Positions 1 to 11,552 are shown, counted from the stretch's first letter. The stretch: DNA of 64,000 bases from Solen grandis (GCA_021229015.1 CM037789.1:43390377-43454376); one strand, 5' to 3'. Made by a program: numbers and translations. The notes: generated by a model from the letters alone, not told the origin.

Positions 1-93
1 ACTGATGTCATCTAAAAGATGACAACCAAATACAGTAGTGACCAACTGAAACTGATGTCATCTAAAAGATGATAAACCAAAAGTATCCAAAGA
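1..93 (-). repeat. Direct repeats at the 3' end of the LINE
   Basis: The 22-base string ACTGATGTCATCTAAAAGAT(GA) occurs at 1-22 and again at 51-72, a period of 50 bases. It lies directly beyond the stop codon of the minus-strand reverse transcriptase, so it occupies the element's 3' end. Short tandem repeats at the 3' end are typical of CR1/L2-type LINEs. The window edge cuts the array, so its full length is unknown. Confidence 0.55.
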
Positions 94-1390
94 TCAATTT
101 CTATATGCTTGTAGGCAAAGGTGTGTCTTTAATGCCCTTTTGAAAGAATCCATTGTGTTTAAATGTCTAATATTGACAGGAAGAAAGTTCCTGAGTTTTG
201 GTGCAGCATATGCGAAACATCTATCCCCATATGTCACAGTCCGACATTTTGGTACTACAAGTTTGAGAGAATCACTCTGAGATCGCAACTGTCTTTTTGG
301 CTGGTAGATTTCCAACATTGTCTTGATATAAGTTGGTGCTTCATTGTGCAGTGCCTTGTAGGTTAGAGTGAGAATTTTGTATTGAATCCTACTTTGTACA
401 GGAAGCCAGTGAAGTTCTTTCAAAACAGGGGTTATATGGTCATATCGAGAGGTTTTTGTTATCAGCCGAGCAGCTGTATTCTGCACATTTTGTAACTTGT
501 TTAAAATGCTCTTTGGTGTTCCCTGTAGTAGTCCATTTTCGAGGTTACAAGGGAATTCACTAGAACCTTTGTTGCATCATCTGTTAGATATTTTCTGATG
601 TGACCAATTTGGCGTATCTGCCCATAACACGACCTGCTGACCGCAATGACATGTTGATCCATAGTCATGTTGGAGTCCAACATTGAACCAAGGTTTCTGA
701 CAGATGGAGATTGGACGATCACAGAATCCCCAACTTTGACAGATATGTCTTTTACAAGTGCAGCATTCCGGTTTGAACTAAATACAATAACCTCAGTCTT
801 TTCTGCATTTAATTTCAGCATATTGCAGTTCATCCACGACTCAATCTCTTGGAGACAGTTTTCAACTCGGGCTATTGTTACAGTTTCATTTGCTTTATCG
901 ATAGGTTTGAAAGAAATGTACAACTGGGAATCATCAGCATAGAAATGATGTTCGAGCCCATGATTCCTACAAATGTCACCAATGGGTTTTGTGTACATTG
1001 TGTAAAATTTTGGACCAAGTACTGATCCCTGTGGAACACTGAAACTCATATGAACAGGTTTTGACAGTTTTCCATCGATACACACTGTTTGTGAACGACC
1101 AGATAGATATGACCTTACCCAGGAAAGAGGTTTGTCTGCAATCCCAAAGTCATTCTCCAGTCGGTTTAATAGTGTTGCATGGTCAATCGTATCGAAGGCT
1201 GCTGACAAATCCAGAAGTACAAGGATTGTAACATTATTCTGATTGAGGGAATGAAGGATATCATTTTGTACTTTTACTAAGGCAGTTTCAGTTGAATGAA
1301 ATTTTCTATATGCCGATTGGTTTTCTTCATGTAGGTTGTTTTGAACTTTGAGATATACCGATATTTGAACGCATTGTTGTACTAGATTGT
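94..1390 (-). mobile_element. CR1/L2-like LINE reverse transcriptase fragment, frameshifted
   Basis: This is the C-terminal part of a non-LTR retrotransposon reverse transcriptase, which copies element RNA into DNA at the target site. Reading from 1390 down, the translation shows QSAYRKFHSTETAL, then LLDLSAAFDTIDH, SVPQGSVLGP, the catalytic box FYADDSQLY and the thumb-side NMLKLNAEKTEVIVF. These are characteristic of the Jockey/CR1/L2 group. The frame ends at 501. The continuation (LQGTPKSILNKLQ, then NTAARLITKTSRYDHITPVL, HWLPVQSRIQYK) is in another frame down to a stop at 94. The frameshift lies near 510-530, where about 8 bases of the expected DYCNALL stretch seem to be missing. Everything 5' of the RT palm, including the endonuclease, is absent, so this is a 5'-truncated dead copy. 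The YADD box is intact. Confidence 0.9.
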
Positions 1391-1779
1391 TTCATCATCA
1401 ATTTATTCAATATTTGAATAGGGGGTTTTCGGACTGTAGTAATGCTACCGTTTTCATAGTTTCTCAGCATTAATGTTTCAATTTTTTTAATAATTTCAAA
1501 GATAATTTAGCGTCGTCTTTCTTTTAAAATTCAAGAAATGATATTCATAGAAGATAATCATTTTTCTATGAAGTCGCCTAATGTGAGTATACATTAATAA
1601 TAAGGATAAATTGTTTTCAAAAAGGATAATCCTTTTCTTGCCTAGTACACTGCGCATATACAAATCACTTAAGTGTTGACTCAACAACAATTTTTATAAA
1701 TTCTGAATCGCAGAGATAAGTTTCGGAATAACTTTTTCAGATAAATAACATGTATTCATAAAAAACAAGAGTGCCACCG

Positions 1780-1822
<43 letters not shown>

Positions 1823-3287
1823 TGTTTAAACCGTATTGATTAAAAAAAATAAAGTCATGTTGTCTTTCACGCTTTAAATCATTCAAATGTAATCTGAAGT
1901 CGGTGAAATCAGTATATCAAGGTCAACAAGTGGTTTGACCAGCTTAGTATTGATCCCTTTTGCACTTTTGTCCAGATTTTCTCACCGGTTCAAATACTAG
2001 AACCATCAAACGAGTCCAATTATGATGGATGTTTCATACAAACTGTATATATTTAGACTACGAACGACCGACAGGCTTAAAGCCAGCTATATCACATCCT
2101 CACCCAGGCTGCAATTTAAAGCCGGATGACAAAAGTAGCATTAAGTTACAAACATTGCTTCAATTACAATGTCTGGAGGCTAAACACGAACAGTGCCGAT
2201 AACACATGTACATTTCAACGATAATTGCCGTTGACCATTACTGTCATCATCAGTTGGCTTTTGACGATGAGAAATTCAGGGAGAATCGATTCTAGCATCG
2301 GAAATTTTATACGATTTGGAGAGTCTACAAACTCCATTTGTAAAGCTTTTGTCGTAAACCTCAAGAGGGCGCCTAATGACGTGATTATTTTAAAGGTAGA
2401 CCAAATAACGGGGAGTCGTTATGAGACTGTTGATGAACGATAGACAGGGATTTCCTGATTGGACTTCTATTGTTCGGTAACAAATCATCATTGACGGCTA
2501 TTCCCTCTGTATCTAGTATGTCAAATGTACCTGTTGAACTCAATGTGTTGGTCATTATATATTTATGAGAATATTATGATCAAACCTCTTCTTTAATCAT
2601 AAACATGATTAACCGAAGACAACTTCTGGCTGAATTGCAATTTTCGTCTAGCTAGAACAGCATCCCATATTATATATTAAAAAATGTTTGTTTGCTTACT
2701 AGGTTTTATGACCAACAGACTGTATTTCAGTCATTCTCGGGACATTTGTCTGCATGAATCATATATAGTTCAGTTTTAATACGAGCCGAGGCCGAAAGAA
2801 GGTTTAAGGTTGTATTTTTTTTTTTTTTTTAAGATATTACTTTTAAAGAAATAAACTGTTTGTCTCGCTTTTGGCAATGGCCACAGCTCATTTCTTTTAA
2901 GTCGGTGCGAATAGCAGGCGTCAATACAAACTTATTTTTCTCTTAATATGGACAAAATGCAATATAACGAAAATGTTTTTCGAATTTGGGCTGAAAGAAA
3001 GAAATTCCAATGGCTAAAAGAGTGGGGCGAACGGTAGGCGGATTTGGCGGATTTCGTGCTGCCGTAGTTGTATTATACCACATCAAGTCCCAATACCTTG
3101 ACACTCTGGTTTCGTGATGTATTACCTTAAGATTATTAGCATTTTTTGGTGGGGATGAGGGTATGGGATTTAATCCATGCGATGTGTTGCCGACAGCAGG
3201 ATTAATTTCCAAATTTAGTTAAAAAAAATATAAGTGGTTTACCGTTTGTTCCACTTTGGTCACGAAGGCCACAGTGGCTTCATTTAA
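1391..3287. other. Intergenic sequence, no gene seen
   Basis: No ORF here resembles a known protein. It holds a TTA microsatellite, a poly-T run near 2814-2832 and, at 2719-2736, an isolated match to the ACTGTATTTCAGTCAT domain found in the 3' half of several SINEs in this window, probably a SINE relic. Confidence 0.5.
1782..1822. repeat. (TTA)n microsatellite
   Basis: About 13 uninterrupted TTA/ATT units. Confidence 0.95.
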
Positions 3288-3429
3288 GGTACAGGCCCTG
3301 TAATGGTTCCGCTACATTTCAGACCTCGTGGCCTTTCACGGAGATAACCAAGGTTTCTTAATGTTTCATTAGGGTAATTTGGTTATCTTGGTAGAGGTTA
3401 AATAGTCCAAGACATAGAGGAACTTTACC
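3288..3429 (+). mobile_element. TTAA-flanked MITE, GGT...ACC ends
   Basis: A 142-bp non-coding element flanked by TTAA at 3284-3287 and 3430-3433. Its left end reads GGTACAGGCCCTGTAATGG and its right end finishes in ACTTTACC. A second copy in the opposite orientation is at 53076-53220, also with TTAA on both sides. The exact TTAA duplication suggests mobilisation by a piggyBac-type transposase. No coding capacity. Confidence 0.7.
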
Positions 3430-3481
3430 TTAAGTCGGCAACAGAAACACACGGCTCACGTAAACGTTTAATCTAATACAT

Positions 3482-3745
3482 TGTGCTACTTGTGAGCATG
3501 TGATTTGAGCGTCTGTCTCCGAAATCGGAAAATCGTGGGTTGAATCCCCAGCCGAGATATATCAAATTTGTTATAAACGGTACAAGTGTGGCTCCTTGGC
3601 CTGGTGCTCAGTATATGATACACAGGTATTTCAGGGGCTGATTGACCCTGAGTCAAGGTCATGTCAACAGACGTTCTATTATGCCTCTTTACGTTTTACG
3701 AAGACAAAGTCGAAGACAAAATGACTGAAATACAGTTTGAGGGAT
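3482..3745 (+). mobile_element. tRNA-derived SINE, probable
   Basis: A tRNA-like head (about 3486-3560) contains a B-box-like GGGTTGAATCCCC after a degenerate A-box region. It is followed by an unrelated body and, at 3721-3735, ATGACTGAAATACAG, the complement of a domain shared by other SINEs in this window. The head does not fold into a clean cloverleaf by eye, so this is a SINE and not a tRNA gene. Confidence 0.55.
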
Positions 3746-5288
3746 GTAAAATTTATACAAATAAATCTCAAATAATTTGTTACATAGCTTTATTGTTCAT
3801 TGATAAGAGATTGCATTGAGTATCACTGTTTTAGATGCGTGTGAAAGAAATGTCCATCAGCATTTTCAATTAAGCAAAAGTAAGTACATGTAATTACAAA
3901 TCGGATAGATGTACAGTTTACATGACTGTGTACCATTTTGAGGGATACATTTCGTAAATTGCTGAAACCTCATTCAATTTAAGTTTAAAATGAGGAACTT
4001 TATTTTATTTCTACAAATTGTTCGACTAAATGTTTCTTGGGGAAAAAGATATGGTATGATCAAATAAATCAAGACCGACAAATCGAATTCACAATTATAC
4101 GATTGCAAAGGAAGAAAGCAAAATAATGTAAGCAAAAAGGATGCAATCATACACGCAATACATTAAATGAAACAAAATGAAAAAAATAAACTCATTCACA
4201 TAAAAAACTTCAGAGACGAACATTTTAATGCATATATAGTTTCAGTATTTCTCTTACAGAAATATTGTGTTTAACGCATCCAATTAATTCCCCTAGGAAA
4301 CTTTATACAACGAAATTATTTTGGAACGAAAATTTCAAAATATTATATTCATATGCCTACTGACAACGCCACGTGGGAATGGATTTGTTTTTGAAATGCA
4401 GTTACGGTTCTGAATATTATACGTCCAATGAAAGCCAGAATGAGCTATAAGCTTTCTTTTTACATATGCTGATAGCCCCTTCTGGCTTTCAATGGACGTA
4501 TATTCCAGATCTACATGTTCTATCGTTGTTAAACGGCTGCTTTTCTCCCCAAACATAATAAATTGTTATAGAAAGTGATGTTCAAGACAGAATTATTATT
4601 TTCTGACTATATTGTTTTTTTTTAGCTCAGATGCGGGTTAGTAGGTCATGAGGTCATATCAAGATATAGGTTAAAATAAATGATTGTACATTATTAATTG
4701 TACATTAATTTATATGTTTATTTACCAGAATCGAATTCCAGCACCCGTACTTGACTTAAAGAAACACAGTTAGGTTCTTGCTTCTAAAATAACTATTTCA
4801 TTTCTTAATTAACAGTGTTCGTTATTTATTCAGAATTATATGTCAAAACAGTCACGTACTTGAATATTTAGTAAATAGTTTTAATGTGCATATTTAGTCA
4901 ATAATGATGGTGTACATAATGCGTAAAATATAACACTTGTGTCTTCATAAGAAACGCATACTGATTTGAGTGGGAAAAAACAGACTTGATGTAGTTGACG
5001 ATTTTTGCTACGTAGGTTTCCAATTATCAATGATCCAAAATTGCAGACACTGTTTCAGTGAAAGTAATTAAGATATAAATACTCATGATTCGCATTTTTA
5101 ATCATTATAATGCCTTCCATATTTTTCAAAATACATTTTTTTACTCTAAAATCGAGCCAATTTTTTCATGGTTCTCAGTTAAAGGGATTTTTTTATTGTA
5201 TAGCATTGTTCATTTGTGGGACATATAAACGTTTCCTGAATATTGTAACTCATGCTTACAAGTAATGATGCTATCCTAGGTGACTTAA
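3746..5288. other. Intergenic sequence, no gene seen
   Basis: AT-rich, with no recognisable protein. The only structure I see is the hairpin at 4416-4503. Confidence 0.5.
4416..4503. repeat. Long-arm hairpin
   Basis: Arms at 4416-4440 (core TACGTCCAATGAAAGCCAGA) and 4480-4503 pair over about 23 bases with one internal mismatch, around a loop of about 39 bases. It may be a foldback remnant of a transposon. An unsupported 73-codon minus-strand frame crosses it. Confidence 0.7.
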
Positions 5289-5520
5289 CCCTTTCCCTCA
5301 TAGAGGAAACCATGAAAAGACCTATGCGAACAGCATAAAACCAGATCAGCCTGCGAGTAACTCGCAGGCTGATCAGGTTTTATGCTGTTCGCTGCTCCTC
5401 AGTGGTCTGGTAATGAGGATTTTACAATTAAATTTGGTAAGGTTTGAGTTTGGCTTTCTGCAGATCAGGCTTTATGTAGTACCTATTGATTGCGTCAAAA
5501 TGAGTCTATATGAGAAAAGT
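5289..5520 (+). mobile_element. piggyBac-type MITE with 67-bp central palindrome (copy 1)
   Basis: TTAA (5285-5288) is followed by the terminal sequence CCCTTTCCCTCATA. The right terminus (CTATATGAGAAAAG) is decayed. Two other copies, 20556-20817 and 50340-50562, keep TTAA at both ends with TATGAGGGAAAGGG or its remnant. The CCCTT end plus TTAA target is typical of piggyBac. Inside, 5326-5392 is an almost perfect palindrome, with arms of about 33 bases from GCGAACAGCATAAAACC through CCTGCGAGT and back to GCTGTTCGC. Non-coding. Confidence 0.85.
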
Positions 5521-6752
5521 AAATTTAAAATAAATAAAATTTTTTGGTAATATTATATCAAAATCTAAGAGAGTGGGCAACGTCAGCAAAATAAAACCTA
5601 AAGTAAAAAAATACAAGAATGGACTTGGATATATAAAATCAATATGTAGACCTTCAAAATTGTTTTATTCAACTATGTCAATAGGCTTACAGATCAATGC
5701 AACTCTGGCAATCTCGATGTTTAGAAAATAGAAAAACAATTATATAAATTATAAGGTAACTATGATGTTAAAAACTATGTAATGCTGAATAATGTCGAAA
5801 ACGTTTGCTATCTTCAGAGTTCAAGTCATTGACCGGTCAAAATATTACATATAGTGAAGAAAGCACATGTCCAAATTGTAATTCATAATTCTTCCCAGGA
5901 GGACGAATGTCACCAATCATTTTGTGTCCCTTACATCATGAATTAATTTAAAGGGAACTGTGGTATATATCTGATTATCGTAGAAATCATCATACAACGA
6001 TGAAATTCTTCTATATCATGACATGCAAAAATATATGTCATTCTACCGTATTTTTAAACCCTTTTTTTATTATTGAATAAAGTATTATTCATTTTTATTT
6101 TGTTTTACTGACGATTGTATTTTGAAATATTAACCACGGCGCTCTAACACGTATTGTGCGTTACATGACATGTATTATGTATATAGACCAGAAGCCTTTT
6201 GTACAATAAAACATTTAATTGAAATTGTAAGACAACAAGGACATCTTGCATGTGCATCATCTACGGCAAATTCATTCCCATTCTTGATAGACATGTCTGG
6301 GTTTTTTTATCTCTAAAATGCACAAGTTGATTATTTCTGGTTTTGAAATAGACAGTTGCCTTCTATCTCCAGGGATTGTGTGGCAGAATCTTCAACGTAG
6401 ACTTCAGAGAGGCAATACAATAAAGACATTGCTTGTCAGGGTATGCGTTGTGGGGCTGTCTAAATGCCACGTCGACAGCGCTAAAAAGTAACACCTACAA
6501 GCGCAAGGTTATCCGATTCCATGGTGTTACTCAATACATGATGGCGTAAAACTTCCTATCTATAGAATGTCATCCTGTTAGTTCGTGTCAAGGGAAAATC
6601 ATACTGATATTAATGAGGAAGACAAGTGTAGCATTACGTACACGGTTATATATTATTTCCTTCTAATAACTACCCATGCTTTCACACGTATCAATTACGG
6701 AAGGATGAGTTTTCGGAATGTAGGTCATTTTGTTGGGTGATCAGCTTTACTT
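5521..6752. other. Intergenic sequence, no gene seen
   Basis: AT-rich up to the assembly gap. I recognise no coding or repeat signature. Confidence 0.5.
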
Positions 6753-6852
6753 NNNNNNNNNNNNNNNNNNNNNNNNNNNNNNNNNNNNNNNNNNNNNNNN
6801 NNNNNNNNNNNNNNNNNNNNNNNNNNNNNNNNNNNNNNNNNNNNNNNNNNNN
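6753..6852. other. Assembly gap (100 N)
   Basis: Exactly 100 N, the usual placeholder for a gap of unknown size. The gap abuts a repeat element, a plausible cause of the break. Confidence 1.
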
Positions 6853-7151
6853 ATAAATATAAGGCATAAGTGGGATGATCCTTGGGTGAAGCGTCACAAA
6901 AGTTAATAAATTATTCCGATCCATAAAAAAACATGACTGGAAAGGGCATGACTAATTTGCCTTATATGTATATATTGAAAACTTAAAATGGCCTCTCCTC
7001 TGAAATTGCTGGACAGAATTTGATAAAACTTTGAAGGGATCATCTCCTTCAAAACTAATGGCCAGATTTCAAAATGTTTTAATACAGACTGATGTTCCTT
7101 GGGTAACCCTATACTCAGGTAAGCGATCCAGGGCCATCATGGCCCTCTTGT
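6853..7151 (+). mobile_element. Hairpin-ended (Helentron-like) element, 3' part
   Basis: The sequence matches the internal units and 3' end of the element at 14585-15581: GGATGATCCTTGGGT, CTGGACAGAATTTGAT, GATGTTCCTTGGGT, then the terminal CAGGTAAGCGATCCAGG and the palindrome GGGCCATCATGGCCC followed by TCTTGTT. The 5' part is lost in the gap or was never present. Confidence 0.75.
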
Positions 7152-7173
7152 TAAAATTAGCTCCCTTCATTTT

Positions 7174-7207
7174 TATACCCCCCACAAACATAGTTTGGGG
7201 GGGTATA
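7174..7207. repeat. C-run/G-run hairpin, start of another repeat family
   Basis: TATACCCCCCACAAAC at 7174-7189 pairs with GTTTGGGGGGGTATA at 7193-7207. It begins immediately after the preceding hairpin-ended element and resembles that family's 5' hairpin in layout, so it may mark the 5' end of a different element. Confidence 0.6.
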
Positions 7208-7494
7208 TAGGAATTACCTTTATTTTTTTATTTTGGGGACATATGTCCCCTACTGGTTCAAATTTTGGGGTCATCCTAATTTTTTGGGGGACATGATTTT
7301 AGTGCATGTATATGTGCATGTGTGTGTTCGGTATTTTTTTTTTTTAAATAAAAATAGCTTTGATAAAACAGGCTTACAGTTAACTTCATTGAAGAATAAA
7401 ATAAACAATCAAGACAGTGTTCAGATTTTGTTGTTTTTTGTTATACTCATACATGTTTTACCTACTGCCACTGACTTTTACACATTACATAAAT

Positions 7495-9317
7495 TTACTT
7501 CCTTCTTGTTTTCAAAGAAGCAAACTCCCTAGCAGCCGCTAGAAAGTCAACTTCTTTAGGCCCATTCAGCCTTATCATCATCAACCTATCAACTCTATCA
7601 GGGCTTAGTCTGTTTCTTACCTTACACTTCAGAATATTCTGGTGAGAGAAGCCCCTTTCACAGGGGGCACTGGATACAGGAATGATCATAGCAATTGAAA
7701 CTAGCTTAACAAGGTCTGGGTAAACATCAGAATAGTCTGATATGAGAAGCTTAAAAAGTTTGTCAAAATCAGAGTATACCCCTTTATGACTCAAAACAAA
7801 GTGCTTAAATTGCAAAAACTGACCTTTGCATCGATCTCTATTTATAATGTCTGCATACTTGTTACAAAGTTCATCCAACTGTTCATTTGCATATCTGTGA
7901 AGCTCTTGGTTACTGTCTGGATACCTTTTTGGATTAAATACAACATCAAAACACTCTAACAAGTTTAAATCATCTTCAGGAAATCTACTTTTAAGATTTG
8001 AAGTTATATTGTCAATATAACTCTTTCTAACAGAATTAAACCTTGTCCTTAGATTTTGATTGTCAGTAATCTTAATATGTTTATATTCAGTTGTGTTCTC
8101 CTGCAGCTGAGGGTCAAGGACCTCTAACACCTGGTCAACAGTATGAGAGCCATTTCTCATGGTGTTAAGTGTGCTAACCGTAGACTCTACATTGGTTTTT
8201 ATGGATGCAAGATTTACATTATCCTTCTGAAAAATTAAACTTAAGATACCAATAACTGTGAGGACATCAATCAATAGTGCTGTCACAAGTAAAAACAAAG
8301 AATCTGAAAAGAACTTCCACAAGCCAGAAGCTTTGCCAGTCTTGTCCTTGTCATCCTCCAATGCCAGCACTATGCAGTCATAATATTCAAAAATCATCTT
8401 CACAGCGCTTTCTATTGAAAGCCAGCGAACAGTTGTTCCTTCAGGAACTTGTCTGATGTGGCCATGTAGAAGAGATTGCAGTTCTCGCAATTTATCATAT
8501 CGGACTTGTGAGTCAGAAAAAAAAATGATCCAGAGTTCCAATATTACGCCTGTAATTTTCCATTACCTGAATACCTGTGCTTGCCTGTGAAGCTGCTAAG
8601 TTGAGTCTGTGTGCAACACAATGAACTTGAACTAGTTTATCATTAAAATCTTTCATTTTCATCCCCAGGCCATTTTTTCTGCCAACCATCACTGCCGCAC
8701 CATCTGTACCTAGACCCATCAACTTTGAATAATCCCCACCTACTATTATACCAGACTCTTCTAAAAATTCACAGAGTGCAACCTTTATACTTCTAAAAAT
8801 TCACAGAGTGCAACCTTTATATTAAGCCCTCCGCAGTACAGTTAGTGACTTTCTTGTTACCTAAATAGCAGACACATGCCTCACCATCTTTTATAAAACG
8901 TACATATACCACAAGTTTTTTTTCAATAGTAATGTCACATGTTTCATCCAACATGATCCCAAAAAAAGGTGATTCATTAATCTGCTTTATTAGTGCATCA
9001 GTTATTTGCTTATGTATGATTTGCTCCATCTCACACACTGTATCAGGTCCAGAATACCACTGATCTGCACATGGACAACCATTGTCTGTAGTTGCATTAA
9101 CTGTTCAAAATTTCTAGCTGCTATACCGCTATTTGCCATGCAATATACTGTTCTCAGTTGCACTATATGCCGATTTGTGCTAACACTGCTTTTGAAAGAC
9201 TCCTCAGCCAATGTTTCTACATTCTGAGAGCTTTTCTTAAAGTCATTCTGCAGTTTAAGAGTCTTTAATGCATTGGTATGGGCACTGGTCTCCTGATGAC
9301 GGGTAAGTGTTGATGAC
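7495..9317 (-). pseudogene. Exon 2 of the hAT-like relic
   Basis: It encodes the second half of the zinc finger, the RNase H-like catalytic core with its inserted domain, and the C-terminal dimerisation region. The reading frame changes near 9090, at 8758-8821 and near 8520. The last 330 codons or so are open to the stop at 7495. Confidence 0.85.
8758..8821. repeat. 32-bp tandem duplication in the hAT-like exon 2
   Basis: Two identical 32-base units starting CTTCTAAAAATTCACAGAG lie back to back at 8758-8789 and 8790-8821. Thirty-two is not a multiple of three, so this breaks the reading frame of the transposase. Confidence 0.95.
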
Positions 9318-9849
9318 CTGGAACAAAAAATATATATTGAGTTTTACTTATGTATAAATTAAACTTATTTTTTTTTAAATTCAACATAGATTTAAATAAA
9401 AAAAAAGCTGCAGATCTAGTTGTCAATTACTCTGGATTTATCCCTGAGGAAATATTAATTGTTTCAGATGCCGTATTTGATAGAAAACCATTTAATAATA
9501 GAAATCTAAAATTAAACCAAACATAATATCCAAGTTACATGTTAATTTAATTTAAATTTTTCATAAATTAATCTGTTTAGTTTTAAAATCGTTTATTTTC
9601 ATTTGTCCATGGATCCACAACCATGCATGTAACTTGTTTTAAATTTTATAATTAGTAATAAACGAACATGTGATAAAATACTATAATTATAAATTCCTAA
9701 TAAAGTTATTTTACAATTTATTTATATCTGAAAGCTTATCGATGTCGTATTCGGTAAAAAAAATCAATGCATGTCAGTATATCCGGGCCGACGTACGGTA
9801 CCCCACCCACTTTAGAAATTGAAAATCGCTACGTTAATGCCGATGTTTT

Positions 9850-11231
9850 TAGCTCACATGAGCACAACGAGCTCAAGGTGAGCTTTTCTGATCGCCTTTT
9901 GTCCGGCGTCCGTCCGTCCGTCCGTGCGTGCGTCCGGCGTCAACAATTGCTTCAAACAACATCTCCTCCTAAACGGCTTGGCCAATTTGAAAAATATTTT
10001 GCAGGAATGTTCCTTGGATGAAGCTCTACTAAAGTTGTATAAATGGTTCTGGTCCATCGCATAATTAGGTCACAGGAGCTAAAAATAGATTTTAAAAATG
10101 AAAATTTAAAAAATCTTCTTCTCTGAAACCACAAGGCCTAGCCTTTTGATTTTTGGTATGTAGCATGATCTTATGACTGTCTACCAGGATTGTACAAATT
10201 ATGACCCTGGGGTCAAAATTGGCCCCGCCCCAGGGGTCACTTGATTTCACATAGGCTAATATAGGAAAAACTTGAAAAAATCTTCTTCTCCGAAACCACA
10301 AGGCCTAGCCTTTTGATTTTTGGTATGTAGCATCATCTTATGGGCCACTACCAAGATTGTACAAATCATAGCCCTATGGTGATAAATGACCCCGCACCAG
10401 GGGTCACTTGTTTTACATAGAGTTATATAGAAAAATCTTAAAAAATCTTCTTCTATGAATCCATAAGGCCTAGAGCTTAGATATTTGGTACGTAGCATCA
10501 TCTTATGGGCCACTACCAAGATTGTACAAATCATAGCCCTATGGTGATAAATGACCCCGCACCAGGGGTCACTTGTTTTACATAGAGTTATATAGGAAAA
10601 TCTTAAAAAATCTTCTTCCATGAATGCATAAGGCCTAGAGCTTAGATATTTGGTATGAAGCATCATCTTATGGGCCACTACCAAGATTGTACAAATCATA
10701 GCCCTATGGTGATAAATGACCCGCACCAGGGGTCACTTGTTTTACATAGAGTTATATAGGAAAATCTTAAAAAATCTTCTTCTATGAATCAATAAGGCCT
10801 AGAGCTTAGATATTTGGTATGTAGCATCATCTTATGGGCCACGACCAAGATTGTACAAATCATAGCCCTATGGTGATAAATGACCCCACCAGGGGTCACT
10901 TGTTTTACATAGAGTTAAATAGGAAAATCTTAAAAAATCTTCTTCTATGAATCAATAAGGCCTAGAGCTAAGATTTTTGGTATGTAGTAGCATCTTATGG
11001 TTCATTACAAAGATTTTCAAAGTCTTGGCCCTACGGTGATAAATGACCCTGCGCCCAAGTCTTCTCTGAAACCATATGGCCCATTGCTTAGATATTTGGT
11101 GTGTAGTATTGTCAGGGGTAAAATGTTTTAGATTAAGTTATATCAGAATCCTTGTCTGTTTAAAAACCTTGACATCAGTTGAAGCAATGGTACTCAGGTG
11201 AGCGATTCAGGGCCATCATGGCCCTCTTGTT
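9850..11231 (+). mobile_element. Hairpin-ended (Helentron-like) element with 165-bp array
   Basis: The 5' end after a T run, AGCTCACATGAGCAC..GAGCTCAAGGTGAGCT, forms a hairpin. A GTCCGTCC-rich tract follows (9901-9940), then ACATCTCCTCCTAAACGGC. From about 10095 to 11060 there are six or more tandem units of about 165 bp, marked by AAAAAATCTTCTTC at about 10108, 10275, 10440 and 10606. The 3' end is CAGGTGAGCGATTCAGG, the palindrome GGGCCATCATGGCCC, then TCTTGTT. No ORF, so non-autonomous. It sits in the intron of the hAT-like relic, ending 10 bases before that gene's splice donor. Confidence 0.8.
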
Positions 11232-11241
11232 ATATATTCAC

Positions 11242-11552
11242 CTAAAATTGATGCAGCCTTTTACGAAGGGGTTGGTTTGTTTTGTATCAATACAGGGCTT
11301 GCACTTCATTGTTTGGTCCGATTCGTCATAAAACAGCCAAGTAAAGCGTGTTCTCCATTCGTCGCAGTAACCCCGTTGGAAACTTTTTTTCTTTTTTGCT
11401 GGTGGCAATGTCGATTTATCAGGCTCAGGTCTTGTACATTGGTCATCAACCTTTTTTTCTTCATGCGATGAGCCAGGTGCGCTGTCATTGTCCCCCCTAT
11501 CTTTTTCGTTATTTCCTTTCGAAAAGTAAAAATTCAGGTTTCGCTGTGACAT
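11242..11552 (-). pseudogene. Exon 1 of the hAT-like relic
   Basis: ATG at 11552 opens 103 intact codons and ends in phase 2 at the donor. It encodes the QRNLNFYF N-terminus, an acidic Ser-rich linker, PAKKKKSFQRGY (possible nuclear localisation signal) and the first half of the zinc finger. No lesion is visible in this exon. Confidence 0.85.

Larger units (their letters stand above)
7495..11552 (-). pseudogene. hAT transposase-derived (ZNF862-like) two-exon gene, disrupted
   Basis: Exon 1 is 11552-11242. Exon 2 runs from 9317 to a stop ending at 7495. The donor AG|GTGAAT at 11242/11241 and acceptor TTCCAG at 9318 join in frame (INFR then SSTLTRHQE). Exon 1 has a lysine-rich linker, C84-x2-C87 and the NPFVKGCINF region; TRH-x5-H in exon 2 completes the zinc finger. 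Exon 2 shows hAT hallmarks: MLDETCDIT (first Asp), LGTDGAAVM (second Asp), CVAHRLNL (C-x2-H), and the C-terminal dimerisation segment SSAPCERGF...NRLSPDRVDRLMMIR. At least three lesions break it: a frameshift near 9090, a 32-bp tandem duplication at 8758-8821, and a frame change at the A-run near 8516-8524. Residues 3-10 (QRNLNFYF) fit a PIP-box pattern. A transposon fills most of the intron. It could be a domesticated gene with assembly errors, but three independent breaks favour a dead copy. Confidence 0.88.

Noticed and set aside
2943..3212. 89-codon minus-strand ORF with Pro/Asn-rich stretch
   Set aside because: No recognisable family, no splice or promoter context. Treated as chance.
4335..4556. 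73-codon minus-strand ORF
   Set aside because: It runs through a long hairpin and shows no domain.
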